In this document: piece by piece, positions 31,782 to 42,800 of the stretch
Numbering within the stretch: position 1 is the stretch's first letter
Layout of the letters: each line of letters opens with the position of its first letter
From: Agarophyton chilense
Taxonomy: Eukaryota > Rhodophyta > Florideophyceae > Gracilariales > Gracilariaceae
Direction: 5' to 3'
DNA: 64,000 bases
Assembly: GCA_030374765.1 (NCBI GenBank)
Contig: JARGXX010000075.1
Coordinates: 248,001 to 312,000 of the forward strand
The notes under the pieces: generated by a model
Database searches by the model: none
The model's input: only the letters and a program-made list of their open reading frames with translations
What the model was told of the DNA's origin: nothing
Program-made: the position numbers and the translations under genes

Positions 31782-31964
31782 GTGGGCAGCGATACCATGG
31801 CTTCGAACAACCAAGCCGGGAGCTCCTCCGGATACCAAGTGGCTTATGAACGTCCCGGGGACTGCTATGACTGTGAAGGAGCGATAATACCGGTTGAACC
31901 CGGTAAGCCACCGGGCCCTGAAAGGTCAGGTGACACGTGTACGGGTCAACCTCAGGTGGACTGA
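31782..31964 (+). pseudogene. Truncated 3' end of a gypsy element (right arm)
   Basis: A short frame (60 codons) ending immediately before the LTR at 31965. It is homologous in reverse orientation to 31154-31523 (shared CEGA(M/I)I.VEP and GPE motifs). The sequence between about 31530 and 31780, where the arms meet, shows no clear homology between them. Confidence 0.55.
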
Positions 31965-32314
31965 TGTAGATTATTATTTTAATTTAATTAGCGTTATAGA
32001 TTAACACTACAATGCCAGGGAGATCTCATCGCCTCGCCAGTACTATTTACTTGGCTCGAGTGACGCTTCTCCCTTAAAGTATGGTAGGCACCGTTAGGAT
32101 ACTATATAACCCCCTTTGGTATATAAGTTCCACCCTTTGGTCTTCAAGCCATCTTTTCCATAGCTCCAACCTGTAGGACTACGCAGTAAACGCCAGCCCA
32201 TTGCACCAAGTACTCTGGGAGTGCCACCGGCAAGGATTCGAACCTTAGGACCCACTCTACCACGCTACCACCGGTCGAGACCCGTACGCTGACTTAACCC
32301 TTCATTGCGTTACA
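31965..32314 (+). repeat. LTR of the second gypsy family, direct copy
   Basis: 350 bp from TGTAGATTATTATT to GCGTTACA, followed after three bases by a primer-binding site and a gag frame. It therefore serves as the 5' LTR for 32315-35787, and also as 3' LTR for the truncated arm on its left. It forms a large inverted repeat with 30805-31153. Confidence 0.88.
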
Positions 32315-32317
32315 TTT

Positions 32318-32335
32318 TGGTCTCCCGACTTAGAA
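32318..32335 (+). other. Primer-binding site of gypsy family 2
   Basis: TGGTCTCCCGACTTAGAA (the last bases match 37323-37340 of the other element exactly). It predicts a primer tRNA whose 3' end reads TCGGGAGACCA, hence a 5' acceptor strand CTCCCGA. Confidence 0.75.
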
Positions 32336-32515
32336 ACCTTTGGAATAATTGAACGGACCACTGGAACGAAGAATTATCCGGATTCTAACCTTTAGTTTAA
32401 TTCCCCAACGGACCAGAAGTACAGAAGCAACCGCCATTCTGGATGCAGGAAACACACCAATCGACCCGACCATAGGACTCCTACGGCAGGACGAAGTGCG
32501 ACTACAACGCTGGCG

Positions 32516-34318
32516 ATGTCGCCTGACCCTCAGGTTGATACCTCTACCGACCGAAGGAGCACATGGAGCCAGGCGCAAGAAGTACTGACCCCACTGGATA
32601 ACCCTGAAAGTATTCGCCGAGAACCCACGGTGGCAGCACGTTTACGAGATCGCCTCACCAGGGCCACCTCTAGGCCAGGGACACCTCAAGGAGAAACCCA
32701 TCAGACCGAAGGAATCAAAGAAAACATGCCCGCAGGGTTCACCGACCTTCTCTGGCTCCGTCTCAGTGAGCCCTGCTCAGCCCCTGTGGATTTCATTATG
32801 GACGTGCGACCTGCTACGGCGATCGCTGACCATACGGATAACCTAAGCGCGCGAATCGTCCCTAAGGTATTGGAGTCTGACTTATTCATAGACTCCCTCC
32901 TACAGGCCGTTCAAGGAGCCGTCACCCGCCAAACAAGCAATTTGGTCCCTAGGACCACTCCACCACAAATTAACCATCCGGTCTCTATATGACAACCGCC
33001 TACCGAACTCCTAGGAGCGGCGGAATTATCTGCCCCTCGCCGGGAATACCCTCAGAAAAACCCCATGGTGGCCCAATCTAGGAGCAGAAGAGAAGCTCCG
33101 CGACTAGAAGAGAGACCACTTGCCCCACCCGACGGATTATATGAGGTACAGCGACCTCAGGGCTCCATCGCATCAGATAGAGAAATTGATCCTTTAGTTC
33201 CCTACTCTGCTGGAAATAAAAGAAGCAACCGTAGCAGAAAGAAGAACAGAAGAAGCAAGAGAAGAGACCATTCGGACACGAGTGATTCCGAATCGGCCTG
33301 GACCGAAACGACCGACTCGGGAGTGGATAAGGCTGCCGTTCGAGGCCTCAGACCCCTGACCACCACAAACGAACTTTTCCTTAAGGTTCTAGACTACCGG
33401 AATTACCTGCTGGCCGACAGTTCCGCAAAATATTCTGGCTCTGTGGCTCGCAGAGTCGCCAAATGAGCCAAAAGGATGCAACTAACCATTATGGACAAGT
33501 TCTCGGGTTCCGATCCCATTGCTGTCCTTAGGTTTCTCAGTTTGTTCCGTACGGCCTGCGATCAGAACGGTGTCCACGAGGGCGCCGCTCTGTTCCTTTT
33601 CCAATTCTTCCTTACAGGACAGGCGCGTGACAGAGTGGTTTCGAAGATATCTGGCACAACTGACCTCGTGGATGCTCAAGACCGTGAGCTCCTCAGGTCA
33701 TACCCTCAGGTTGTTCATTACCTCTTGGAAACTCACGCCACGGATGGCGTTATAATGGATGCCCACCAGGAAGTAATATTCTTAAGGCAGAGCTCCCACC
33801 TGACCGAATCGGCTTTCGCAGACGACCTATGGAACAGTGCTTACCGATATGGAAACGTGTTCTCCGAAGAACGACTTAAACGTCATTTCATCACGGGATT
33901 GCTCCCTGCCATTCGGACACATCTTCGCAATTACCACACGGAAAACCCGCAATACTCCTTCCGAAGGCTCGTTACTTACGCTGAGGGTTATGCCAAAACC
34001 TACAGGAACTCCAGGCGCAATGCTGATAGAACCAGAGGACACGCAACTCCATTGCGTAAACCCAACCAAGCCCATTTGGTTTGCTCCACGGAGTCGGACA
34101 TGGATGCTTCACTCCATTTCGCCGATTCGGGAGACGTCCTCGCGGTCAATTTCAGTTCTTCTCCGTCCCGGCCTCCATCATACACCCCCAAGGGAACTAC
34201 AGCGACCACTGGACTGCCCACACCTAAGTATTCTCCATTTCCGCCCCGCAAGGACGTTTTTATTCGCTCCCCAAGGGCCTGCTTCCTCTGCCTGAGGACG
34301 CAAGAAAAACCCTCCTAG
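32516..34318 (+). pseudogene. Gag of gypsy family 2, interrupted by in-frame stops
   Basis: One frame runs from the ATG at 32516 to 34318, broken only by TGA codons at 32990-32992 and 33464-33466. The N-terminal part is charged and disordered. The capsid-like helical domain (33476-34010) begins TIMDKFSGSDPIAVLRFLSLF and contains FFLTGQARD and the usual helices. A possible zinc-knuckle start, CFLCLRT, is near 34280, after which the frame ends. Related in layout to the gag at 37536-39689. Confidence 0.7.
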
Positions 34319-34664
34319 CCTTATGGGAAGAGAATTAACGGGTGCAGAGATCCAAAGGAATGTATAACAGGGGACAGCAACGAAACAGAGGGACCCCTGG
34401 AAGCTCCCGCTATGCCACGCCTTCGGACACTCCTCTCAACGCCCTACAGGTCCACACCATTGTAGGTGCTACGGACGACCTCGTGGAAGAACCCTATCCT
34501 CAGGAAGAAACGGAAACCCCATCGGAAAACTCCTAGAGGGACGACTCGAGGCAAATCCTCCCTCTTTAAGCCCGTGCCTACTCTAATTAGACGGTCATGA
34601 GCCAAAGAGCTCCTCACCTCCCAATACAAACAACCCACAATGGACCACTCAGCATGAACCACAA

Positions 34665-35787
34665 TTGGAACACAGTAACGACCTCGTCTGTATCCTCAGG
34701 AAAGAGAACTATAAAGTTCGAGTAACCGTAGGACTCCGTTCCAGCAACTCTCGAGTGACCACAGCTGTATTGGACACAGGCGCTGGTCCCAACTTGGTCC
34801 ATCCTAAGCTGCTCCCACTGGGTTCGCAAGATTTATTTCAGGCAAGGAAGAACCCAAGGACTACCGATGCGTCTCGTAGACCAATGGAAATTAAAGGGAT
34901 AGTACCACTTTACCTCCAGGCACGAAAAGTCAAAGTCCGCAAGTGGTTTCTTGCATGTCCAAAATTGGGCGCCGAGGCAATCCTAGGGACCCCCTTTATC
35001 GACCGATATATTAAGGCCATTTATTCAGGCCTTAAAAAAGTCGCGTTTTACCGCGCACATTCCATCTCCATAACTGGTTCAGCCCCAGGTCCAGAAGCTA
35101 ACCGCAAACGGGCCGTTGTCTCCGAAAACACGAAGTCCAATAAGGTTCGCCGGTCAAAGGCCACAACGATACCCCCTATGACCCAAATCGCTGTAGCGGT
35201 CCAATCCGAGTCCTCAGGTCTCGTAACGATTCATAACCACCCGAAAACGGTTCTGAAGCACCTTACTTTCATGACCAATGGAGTAATAGACATCCACCCC
35301 AACAGGTCCTTCTTGGTCCCAATCAGCAACTTCAGAGATATACCCATACGGTTTCGTAAAGATACAGTGATTGGCATCACTCCACCCGCGCCCGTGGCCA
35401 TCATGGAGGCCTAATTGGATAACATTGCAACGCCAACTTCCGACGAGGACATCGACTCTTGCAAGGGGACGGTCGCTATCGGCGCAGAATTCGAATCCTA
35501 TAGGCCCCAGGTACTTGATCTCCTCAGGAAATACCAGGCCATTTGATCAGATAGATTGGGCACAATCAGAGCCAATACACACCGCATTGACCTTCAGAAT
35601 GATGCTAGACCACAGTTCCAGCACTCATATCGTACAGGACTTAAAGGTAGGGAAATTTTCGCCGACCAGATGGACAAGATTCGCAAAGCTCAATTCATAG
35701 AGCCGGCGCCTCCAAACCAATCCAAATGGGCGAGTCCCCTTGTCCTCGTGGTGAAGAAAGATGGCTCCGTCAGGTTCTGTGTCGACT
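34665..35787 (+). pseudogene. Protease and N-terminal RT fragment of gypsy family 2
   Basis: An aspartic protease (34665-35414) has LDTGAGPN (about 34770-34800) and a C-terminal ILGTPFID. After a frame change, the RT begins (35556-35787) with a linker, KAQFIEPAPPNQSKWASPLVLVVKKDGSVRFCVDYR. It stops exactly at that arginine, where dispersed repeat B begins. The RT palm, RNase H and integrase are absent. Confidence 0.8.
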
Positions 35788-36355
35788 ATAGGTGCTTCTT
35801 AGTAGACAGCGACTTCAGGATTTCTCTCAAGCACTAAGATGATGGTAGGTTGGTTGGTCTTTGCCTTCCGCACCTGGGCTGATTGCACTTTATTGGGTCA
35901 TAAGGCAGAGGAGCTATTGTATTGTAATGTCTACACTGTGGTGAGCCAAAAGAAATTATTCTAAAAGAAACAAATAAATAATTCATTGGTCACACCATGC
36001 AAGTGTACAGTAGTACAGTGCTATAAAACTAATGCAAATTTCCTATAATTCCCTGATTTATTCTTCTCGTAATATCTCCTCACAAGTGCAGCACCAAGAA
36101 TAGATAATGAATGCCGTATATCGATTTTGATGTTTTTGGATCATTCGAATCAATAAGAATCCCTACTGCTACAGCCACACCGTACAGTTGTAAAGTAGTA
36201 AAGTGCTTTTAAATTAATCAATCTTCCTAATATTTTCTTCAAGTAATTTTCTCATAATTCCTCGCTACCGAGTACAGTACCAAGAATAGATTATGAATGT
36301 CGTATATTGATTTGCATACTTTTCGATGATTTGACTGAACGTGCATCTGAAGTGC
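35783..36355 (+). repeat. Dispersed repeat family, copy B, with internal duplication
   Basis: Copy of 29243-29645. The second half (about 36000-36150) is present a second time in tandem at about 36175-36340; both contain ACCAAGAATAGAT and a TCGAT(T/G) region, so the unit is partly duplicated. The left end interrupts the RT of the element on its left. Confidence 0.75.
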
Positions 36356-36653
36356 TACAATGATATTTGCTGCATCAAGAATGTCAATATTGGTTCAAAG
36401 ATGACCACGGTCAGCGAAGCAATGAACACGAGAAACGATAAGCTGTTCCTCAGAGGCAGAAAGAAATAGTGAGCTATTGAATTAAGAGTCTTCAAAATTT
36501 TCAAGAACTCTATCTTTGTTCTTGTATCTGTAAAGAAATGTTGACCTTTTGAGCTTTGAAACACAAGCTGAGTCAATTGAACGGGTGGCGTTGCTGTATG
36601 CACTAAGTTCACATCGCATACGATAAGAATTCTTCGCTTTACTTTTTGCCATA
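36356..36653. other. Host sequence at the left flank of the chromovirus
   Basis: About 300 bp with no supported gene. The last bases before the LTR (CCATA, 36649-36653) resemble CCAGA at the right flank (45552-45556) and may be a diverged 5-bp duplication. Confidence 0.4.
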
Positions 36654-37320
36654 TGTAGTATTCTACTATGTCGGGGAATCCGATAGGTTGGTTTTTCGCG
36701 AAGTCGCGGTTGGAACTCATAAGTGAGTGATATCATCAGCATTGTGATATGAAGCAGCACACCGCATAGCATTCCTAGAGGCAGAATTTCTTAGTGGAAC
36801 ACGTGGCGTCATGGGTCGAGTGGCTTGCAACGGCCCATGTAGTGGCGATCCACGTGGCTGGTTTTACTACCCTTTGTAGCTAGACGTCCATTAGGGACCA
36901 TACCCATACAGTGGTTTGGCTAAGTGGCTGACCACTGGGTATTGTTTATATATTTATTTGGGCACTCACCCTGGTACACAGTATATAGTGTACCAGAGGT
37001 GAGCGCCGACTCCAAGTAAAGGAGACAACATGGGCATCATGACTATTCTGTTCCTCGCTTAGGATTCCTTAACCGGAGATCCGGACGAGCTATAATAGAT
37101 AGTCAGCCCCCAACCACTTCACGAGCCGTCTTGTACCTACGTTCCATCCACGTTTTACAGTTGCACTGTTCACCCTCCCTGGCGAGTAGTGGCCTTACAC
37201 CCCACTTCCAGCTCGCTGGTGTTGTAGCTCTACCACCCCTTTTCCTTCGCCGCAAGCGACCCATCGGCAGTCCGAACGCTGTCCCGGGTGTCTGCTCTCT
37301 CCGTTAGAGCGGATACTACA
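36654..37320 (+). repeat. 5' LTR of chromovirus
   Basis: Begins TGTAGTATTCTACTATG, ends GGATACTACA. Contains a conserved hairpin at 36962-37006 whose loop carries TATATA, and a TATATATTTATTT stretch just upstream that may be the promoter TATA. Confidence 0.9.
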
Positions 37321-37322
37321 AG

Positions 37323-37340
37323 TGGTCTCCCGACTTAGAA
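37323..37340 (+). other. Primer-binding site of chromovirus
   Basis: TGGTCTCCCGACTTAGAA, identical to 32318-32335, two bases after the LTR. Confidence 0.75.
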
Positions 37341-37535
37341 CGGCTGCGGTGAGTTGCACTGAACAATTCGCTCCTGGAACGTGGAATCGATATCGATACT
37401 CGGAAGAAGTGGAATCACTACAGTTATTGTTTATCGAACCACCTCCGGCAATTGCGGAATTCATCGTGGTTGAAAACGTGGTCGAGAAGTCGACGAAACC
37501 ATTCGGTTCGCACATGGACTCAGGTTTGGTCTAGG

Positions 37536-39689
37536 ATGCCGAAGACCCGAAGCCAGTCGAGTACAGGTCGCCCCGGTCCTGCGGGACCACCCCCGAAACC
37601 AAGGCTCGCCTCATCTGTTGAAGCTGAAGAGCGGCTGTATCGTCAAGCGATGTCGCGCTCACGCTCGGTGAATGATGAACGAGATCTCTCGGATGTACCG
37701 GCCCCTGTGGTAGCGGCAGTTGCGCGCACCATAGAAGCCGTAGTTGACCCTGAGGTCGTAGGACCTCAAGAAGAGGATGATTTGCGCAGGGAAGTGCGTC
37801 GTCTCAATTCTGAGTCAAGCGCTTCGCGTGTGCCCATGGTTGCGTTGGAATCGCAGATCGCTGCTCTTATCGTTGATGTCGAACAATTACGCAGTGCGCA
37901 TCAAGCACTCGTTCGTCAAGACGATGGGAAGCAGGTCTCTGCATCAGTGAAAACACTACGTGAGGATTTGAACCACCTACTGCAGAGGTACGGGAATACG
38001 CCCGATGCGCTACCCGGCTTAACCGGGGATGTAGAGGAAGTCCTCACTCGAGTTAACCCTCGTTTAGAACGCTTGGAGGCGGCAGTTCATGCGCAGACTG
38101 CTGCTAAACCAGTCGTGCTGGAAGAGGAAGGAGCTCCGTTGAAGGAAACTCGTTCGAAGAAGTCGAAGTCACGACGTAAGAAGCGGAAGTCCACACGTGA
38201 TTCGAGTGATGAATCGTAAAGTACGGAGGGTTTCAGTTCCAGTACTGATGATTCTGATGATTCAGATACGTCAGATGACGACGACAGTGATGATGGTCAT
38301 CGAAGGTCCCGATCTCGGAAGAAGAACACGTCTTCGTGGTTAATGAGAAAAAAAGGCTCACCTTACAGAGGATTGAAGGTGCTCCCGTGCACGAATCCGC
38401 TTTATCGGAAGGTCCTGAATGACAGGTACTACCGTCTGAAAGTGAAGAGCAAGAAGTGCTCAGGACGCGAAACCGCAAAGGTGAAGGATCACATCAAACG
38501 ATTGAAGATCGGCCTTAATTATTTAGTATTTGATGGGAAAACCCCCATTCTCGTTATCGAGTTTCTCACTGGATTCTTTGCCGAAGCAGACACTCTAGAG
38601 ATGAGTGAACCACAGGCATTTGTGTCTTTACCACACTTCCTGAAGGGTTTTGCTTTAGAGCAATTTCGTTCCGTATGCGGATCATTGACAGCCGATGAAG
38701 GCGGCGTTACCTCATGGCCAGAGGCGGTGCATTATTTGCTGCGCAGTTACGCGACTTCAAACGCGATACGTCAGGCGATCCTGAACCTAAGAGATGTGAC
38801 CCAAAAGCCTGAGGAGGGCGAAGCTGAGTACAGCTCAAGGCTTAACAAAGCTTCAGTCCGCTGTGGAAACATCCACTCGACGGAGGACAAGATTACCTTG
38901 TACATCGACGGGCTGGACCCGAGCATCAAGTCGTTGGTAGCTCGATAGCGAGAGAAGCATGGAAGACTCTCCTTTTTGGAGTTAGTTCAGTTTGCGAAAG
39001 CTGAAGGAGACGCGGCCAGAGCGCGTGGGAGCCCCCGTCGTTCAGTGGCTTTTGGAACCTCAATGGGTAAGGAGAAGATCTCCGCCAGAGTAAATCAGCG
39101 CAGCAAACTGCTACATCTGGAATCTCTAGTTGAATCATGAGATTCGCCGTTGGCACCCAAAGGAAGTGACTCGCATGAAGAGGCGGTCCATTTAATGGAA
39201 TATACGGACTCTTCTGTACCTACAGTGGATCTCCCACACTCGGAGTCTCAGGACGAGGAAGCCCCAATGGCTATGGAGGGCCGTCGCCCTATGTAACGTC
39301 CCTTCACGGTGCCTCCACAAGGAGGGTTTAAGAACAGGAAACCCGGATAGGTGGATACTCGCACTGCATACCGTTCACAACCTATGTTGACCAACCGTCG
39401 TGACGGTTTGATATGTCATTCATGTTATGGAAAACACCATTTGAGTGCAGAATGCACGCTTCCTGCAATGGATCTGAGTCGTATCATGACGAATTATGAA
39501 GCACTCTCAAAAGAGGAAAGGAGCCGCGTACCGGCGGGCATGTATTGGAAAGCCAAAAGTTGGTTTTCTCAGACACCAATGCGCCGGATGGACAAGCCGG
39601 TTGCTCAGAATGCTGAAGTGTTACAACCCGGAACCCCGGTAGGAAGAGGCGTCTTTGAGGCGAATAAGCCGGTGCAACCGGAAAACTAA
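37536..39689 (+). pseudogene. Chromovirus gag with several in-frame stops
   Basis: A single frame carries recognisable gag from ATG 37536: a basic and coiled-coil N-terminus, an Asp/Ser-rich linker, a capsid-like domain (about 38490-38945, FDGKTPILVIEFLTGFFAEA) and a CCHC knuckle CHSCYGKHHLSAEC at about 39418-39459. The same frame is interrupted by TAA 38217, TAG 38946, TGA near 39137, TAA near 39293 and TAG near 39348. Beyond 39689 pol is in another frame. Confidence 0.8.
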
Positions 39690-39889
39690 GTGAGGGAGCC
39701 CCTAGGGGGTTGGCACTTGTCGATCCCGTAGTGCTGACCAGGGAGAGCTCGCCTCCCTGCTCCCGCGCTTGGAAGCCCAAGATTCTCTTGAGGCCTCCCA
39801 AATTTCCGCCGTACGGAATCAATCCGCCGGACGGAAAGCGAGTACAGTTTGACTGTGAGTTACATCGTCCCTGGAGACGTTATACTTGT

Positions 39890-42800
39890 CCGTCAAAACG
39901 GGAAAGTTACCTCATGGTAGTGTCTAAAAGAAACTATAAGGTATATGCCGACATCGGCTCTGACAGGAATCTGTTATCTTGTCGATTGACTATCCTGGAC
40001 ACAGGTGCTGGTCCGAACTTTACACGGGAATAGGAGCTCGCTCCTGCTGACTTAGAACGTATTCGATACGGTCCTTTACCGGACATCCGGGATGCCAACA
40101 AAAATGCTGTGAAGACACTGGGAACAGTTCGACTCGTGGTGCGTTTGGGACGCTTTGTAGTCCTAGTCGACTTCATCGTCTGTAAGACGTTAGCTGCACC
40201 AGTGGTACTGGGATGTGATTATTGCGACAAGTTTGTCGAAGCCATTCGCCCGCGAAGAAAACTAGTGGAACTAGATGATAGATCAATGGTACCAAATGTT
40301 CGCAAGCCAATGCGTCGTTGCACCGAATCACCTCCACTTCCACCATCTATGAAATACGGGAAATCCCGAGGACGTGTCTCGCCGAGGATTCGAGTAGCGA
40401 AGAGTGCCATGCTGAAGGCGCAAACCCAAACTTGGGTTCAAGTAAGAACAGAACGACACGGACTCGTGGTAATTCAACCGAATACTCGGATGTACGAATC
40501 CCGTGGATTGCTAGTCGCTAACGGCATTGTTCAGGTTGATCCTGGTAGCCCCTTTTGGATACAAGTGAGTAACTTCACCGATAACGATTATCAGATACCG
40601 AAGAATCAGGTTGTTGCAACAGCTTTGTCTCATCCCACAGTGGTGGTCCCTACTTATATTTCTACTGCAGAAGTATTGGGATTAACCCATGTCGGTGACA
40701 CAGACGAAGAACTGCAAACTCCGTCTGGAGATCAATTGCAAACGGCAAAGGATCCAGAGAGCCTGGTCGATGAGCTAGACTTAGCACATGTGTCGGAACC
40801 CTACAGAACGAAGATCAGGTCTATGCTAAAGAAGTATACATCCATGTGGAGTGGAAAACTATGAGAGATCTCCGCTACGGAACACCACATTGATTTGGTC
40901 CCAGGGTCACGACCCATCTCCCAACCACCTTACAGAGCGGGACGGCGAACTCGCCAAATCGAGAAGGAGAATGTCAGCAAAATGCTGGAAGAAGGGGTAA
41001 TCGAAGCAGCTCAATCTGCTTGGGCCTCACCAGTGGTGCTGGTTCCAAAACCTGATGGTTCTTTACGATTCTGTATCGATTATCGAAAACTGAACGCAGT
41101 TACAGTTCGAGATACATACCCGTTGCCTCGAATGGACGAATGTATTGACAGCTTAGGAGAAGCGAACGTGTTCACCACGTTGGACGCCAACTCTGGCTAT
41201 TGGCAGGTGCCTGTAGCGGAAGAAGACCAAGATAAAACCGCATTTGCGTGTCACTCCGCTCTCTACCGTTTCAAAAGGATGCCCTTTGGCTTAACGAATG
41301 CACCGGCTACTTTCCAGCGTACTCTGGACATCTTGCTCTCAAGATACAAGTGGAAGACTTGTTTAGTCTATTTGGAGGATGTGATCATCTTTTCCCAGGA
41401 TGTGGAAAGCCATTTACGGCATTTCGAAGAGATATTCAAAGCACTACAGAGCGCAGGTATCGCCTTGAAGTTCAAGAAATGCGAATGGTTTGCTGGCACC
41501 GTCCGATACTTAGGACATGTGATCAAGCCGGGACAGCTTGCCATTCAAGAGGCACAAACAGCAGCTCTCCGCGAAGTACAACCTCCGTCGGCACAGAAGC
41601 AATTGCGTTCTTTCTTCGGCTTGTGCAACGTCTACCGACGATTCGTGCCGCGATACTCGCATATAGCGGCACCGCTCAACGAAAAGCTGCGTAAAGGACA
41701 ACCAGTACAGCTGGAACAATTCAGACAAGCTGGAGCGGAAGCGTTCGACACGCTGAAGACAAAGATTATAACAGCCCCAGTCTTGGCGGTGCCCATCCCC
41801 AACCTGACATACTCAGTGGATACCGACTCTAGCGAGTACCAAGTAGGGTGTGCCCTTTTTCAAACACACCCTGATGGTGAACGCAAACCCATTGGTTACT
41901 GGTCAAGATCGCTGAACGCAGCTGAGAAGAAGTATTCAGTTTCAGAAAAGGAATGCCTTGCAGTCGTTTGGGCTCTAACCACATTGCGACCGTATCTCCA
42001 AGGAGAACGTTTTACCGTCAACACGGATCATTCGTCTCTACGATGGTCACTGTCAAAAACAGACCCGTCTGGTCGTCTCACACGATGGCGCTTACGCCTT
42101 TCTGAATTCGATTTCGAAGTGAAGTATATGAAGGGATTGGCCAATGTCCAAGCTGACGGGCTATCGCGACTCAAAACACTGGGCGAAAGCCAAGGTGAAA
42201 TCGATGAAGAGATACATTGCTTCTACATGGAGACCCATTCACCATCTTTTGAAGAAGAGGAACAAGAGACCCTTGATGATTATTCGGATGCAGACCCGTT
42301 CCTTGCATTAGCAGACACTGACCCTTCAGTTCAACTCGAGCGAATCTCGTGCACTGAGCTCCTCAATGAGCAACACGCCGATAAGTTTTGTGCGTCGATA
42401 CGCTCTCGTCTTAACGGGGGGGAGGAGCTCCCCTTTTCACTCGATTCACGAGGAATACTGTTAAGACATGTCGAAAAGCATGATCAAATCGTGATTCCAT
42501 ACGTCTTGAAGATTCGAGTACTCCATCTGGCACACTACAGCAGGCTGTCTGGTCATCCAGGAGGAACGAAGTTGTTCATGACTCTAAGAAGAGATTTTTA
42601 CTGGCCTACTTTGGCAATGGACTGCCATGCTACAGTGAAGTTGTGTACAACATGTGCGAAGATTCGCTTGAAGCTTTACAGGAAGCGGAAACCGATGTCG
42701 TTATTCCAGGCGAAAGCGCCTTTACAATACGTCAGTATCGACATCCTAGGGAATTGATTCGCTCAAGGCGAGGCTATCGCTACCTATTGGTAATCACCAA

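Noticed and set aside
36355-36720. Minus-strand 121-codon frame crossing the LTR start
   Set aside because: Part of it is LTR sequence; the rest has hydrophobic but unrecognised content and does not continue cleanly across the insertion.
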